From assembly GCA_963931865.1 (NCBI GenBank), contig OZ007512.1, positions 10,425,160 through 10,489,159 on the forward strand: a DNA stretch of 64,000 nucleotides, read 5' to 3'. The stretch comes from Axinella damicornis. Its lineage: Eukaryota > Porifera > Demospongiae > Axinellida > Axinellidae. A model generated the notes under the pieces. It made no database searches and had not been told where the DNA came from. It saw nothing but the letters and a program-made list of their open reading frames with translations. A program made the translations under genes and the position numbers. Below are positions 62,851 through 64,000 of this stretch, piece after piece. Each line of letters begins with the position of its first letter. The first letter of the stretch is position 1.

Positions 62851-64000
62851 CTAGTCCTCACTGTCGAACTTGTCTTGTTCAAAATTTGGAAGCTCTGGCT
62901 GTAACGACACGGCTACTATTTCAAAGAGAAGACAGTCACTCTTGAGGTACTGGCAGTTATCGGTTTGTGTGAGACCATTGTGGAGAATGAGGGCGCTAAC
63001 GCCCCACCCCCTTTCAGCTCTTTCTCTTCTGATCACTTGATCAGTGATCTTGGTATTGTGTGCATCACTGAAGTCAATTTTGTGCTTAACGTGGTCCTTG
63101 TCTTGGAGTTGGTTGCAGAGCTGGATGATGATTTGACCTCGGAATGGCCACTTGAGATGATCATCAAACTGTCCTCGCATCAAGTAGGCAAACACTGATA
63201 CGTGTGTACCCTTGCCATTGCCAGAGCCATTAGGATACACTTTTAGACACATCTTGTACCCCTGTGGGTGGGTATAGAATGGCGAGCTATACCACTCACC
63301 ATTACTAGCCTTCGTTCTTGCATAGTGCGGCATTTTCAGCATGAGAGGAGGAAGCCCAACATGCTGCTTCAATTTTGCTAGTGATGCTCGGTCTTCCTCC
63401 TGTTTCTTGCTCAGTTCAGCCATCTCTTGATCAGAGGTTTCCTGAACCTCAGCAAATTGTTCTGCTTGGGCTTGCTTCTCCTTCTCCAGCTCGTCAATTC
63501 TATGACGAGTTGTTTCCCGAAGCTCAGTAATTCCTTCTGCTTGGGCTAGCTTCTCCTTCTCCAGCTCGTCAATTCTATGACAAGCTGTTTCCTGAAGCTC
63601 AGTAATTCTTCCTGCTCGGGCTTGCTTCTCCTTCTCCAGCTCGTCAATTCTATGAAGAGTTGTTTCCCGAAGCTCAGTAATTCTTCCTGCTTGGGCTAGC
63701 TTCTCCTTCTCCAGCTTGTCAATTCTATGATGAATTGTTTCCTGAAGCTCAGCAATTCTTCCTGCTTGGTCTTGCTTCGCCTTCTCCAATTTATGATGAG
63801 TTGCTTCCCGAAGCTCAGCAATTCCTTCTGCTTGGGCTTGCTTCGCCTTCACCAGCTCGTCAATTCTATGACGAGCTGTTTCATGAAGCTCAGCAATTCC
63901 TTCTGCTCGGGCTTGCTTCTCCTTCTCCAGCTCGTCAATTCTATGATGAGTTGTTTCCCGCAGCTCAGTAATTCTTCCTGCTTGGGCTTGCTCCTCCTTC
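62851..64000 (-). CDS. TRAF-like MATH protein with 75-bp coiled-coil repeats (5' end outside window)
   Basis: TAG at 62851-62853; the frame is open to the right edge, so the N-terminus is missing. The MATH domain (about 62860-63345) matches the 46.5-kb paralogue: WYSSPFYTHPQGYKMCLKVY, GTHVSVFAYLMRGQFDDHLK, WPFRGQIIIQLCNQLQ, YLKSDCLLFEI. Upstream (63440-64000) lie tandem 25-residue units of the type HRIDELEKEKQAQAGRITEL plus QETAC, each 75 bp, with one unit four residues shorter. The repeats predict a long parallel coiled coil for oligomerisation. No RING or zinc finger in view. Repeat number could vary between alleles. Confidence 0.88.
   Translation of the reverse strand, partial: KEEQAQAGRITELRETTHHRIDELEKEKQARAEGIAELHETARHRIDELVKAKQAQAEGIAELREATHHKLEKAKQDQAGRIAELQETIHHRIDKLEKEKLAQAGRITELRETTLHRIDELEKEKQARAGRITELQETACHRIDELEKEKLAQAEGITELRETTRHRIDELEKEKQAQAEQFAEVQETSDQEMAELSKKQEEDRASLAKLKQHVGLPPLMLKMPHYARTKASNGEWYSSPFYTHPQGYKMCLKVYPNGSGNGKGTHVSVFAYLMRGQFDDHLKWPFRGQIIIQLCNQLQDKDHVKHKIDFSDAHNTKITDQVIRRERAERGWGVSALILHNGLTQTDNCQYLKSDCLLFEIVAVSLQPELPNFEQDKFDSED
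63440..64000. repeat. 75-bp tandem repeat within the TRAF-like coiled coil
   Basis: CTTCTCCAGCTCGTCAATTC recurs at 63481, 63556 and 63631 with exact 75-bp spacing and again further right. The repeat runs off the window edge. The unit keeps the reading frame (25 codons) but not the heptad register (25 is not a multiple of 7). Confidence 0.92.

Noticed and set aside
63477..63900. 75-bp repeats considered as a CRISPR-like or satellite array
   Set aside because: They are contiguous, without spacers, and keep a coiled-coil reading frame into a MATH domain.

Overview
The window is animal nuclear DNA, most likely from a sponge or another early-branching metazoan. The reasons are: small exons with GT..AG introns, a giant adhesion GPCR with an unusual ectodomain, TRAF-like MATH proteins, an ARSK-like sulfatase, and a dense load of Helitrons, a Penelope-like element, palindromic MITEs and long poly(C)/poly(G) tracts. 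The species assignment is inference. A run of exactly 200 N at 7669-7868 looks like a scaffold join.

Layout. 1-7668: one giant minisatellite of 10-11 bp units with a 917-bp higher-order period, open at the window edge. 7869-14382 (-): a Helitron Rep/PIF1-helicase protein with an OTU-like region, cut by the gap at its C-terminus, with a 133-bp tandem duplication just upstream. 14.7-15.1 kb: a promoter-like block (NRF-1-type palindrome) and candidate first exons. 15.5-44.9 kb (+): one adhesion GPCR gene for which I could chain 45 exons (about 3,070 aa). Its order is DOMON, Pro/Ser mucin-like repeats, Calx-beta, Ig-like, Ig-like, FN3, several more Ig-like/beta domains (one with a furin-type site), hormone-receptor domain, Cys-rich/EGF-like region, second hormone-receptor domain, GAIN/GPS, seven transmembrane helices and a C-tail. 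Its introns carry many small inverted-repeat elements, microsatellites, and a Helitron 5'-end fragment at 20.4-21.5 kb.

45.5-46.3 kb (-): an ARSK-like sulfatase pseudogene, paired with an intact last-exon copy at 58.2-59.0 kb (-). 46.55-47.34 kb (-): a single-exon TRAF-like coiled-coil/MATH gene. 49.9-52.1 kb (+): a 5'-truncated Penelope-like retroelement (RT plus GIY-YIG). 52.4-57.1 kb (+): a gene for a type II membrane protein with a duplicated block of acidic cytoplasmic exons, a transmembrane segment and a coiled-coil ectodomain. One in-frame TAG splits the last exon. A 245-bp near-perfect hairpin lies between the two exon blocks. 60.6-62.5 kb: an inverted copy of the 20.4-21.9 kb repeat block. 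62.85-64.0 kb (-): a second TRAF-like gene with 75-bp coiled-coil repeats, running off the window.

The host genes share a theme of cell-surface recognition and signalling: an adhesion receptor, a type II coiled-coil membrane protein, TRAF adaptors and an extracellular/lysosomal sulfatase. Nothing in the sequence shows that they work together. The most notable items are the receptor's architecture and its GPS lacking one disulfide pair, a snap-back element family with variable-length target duplications, the in-frame TAG, and the Helitron 5'-end copies.
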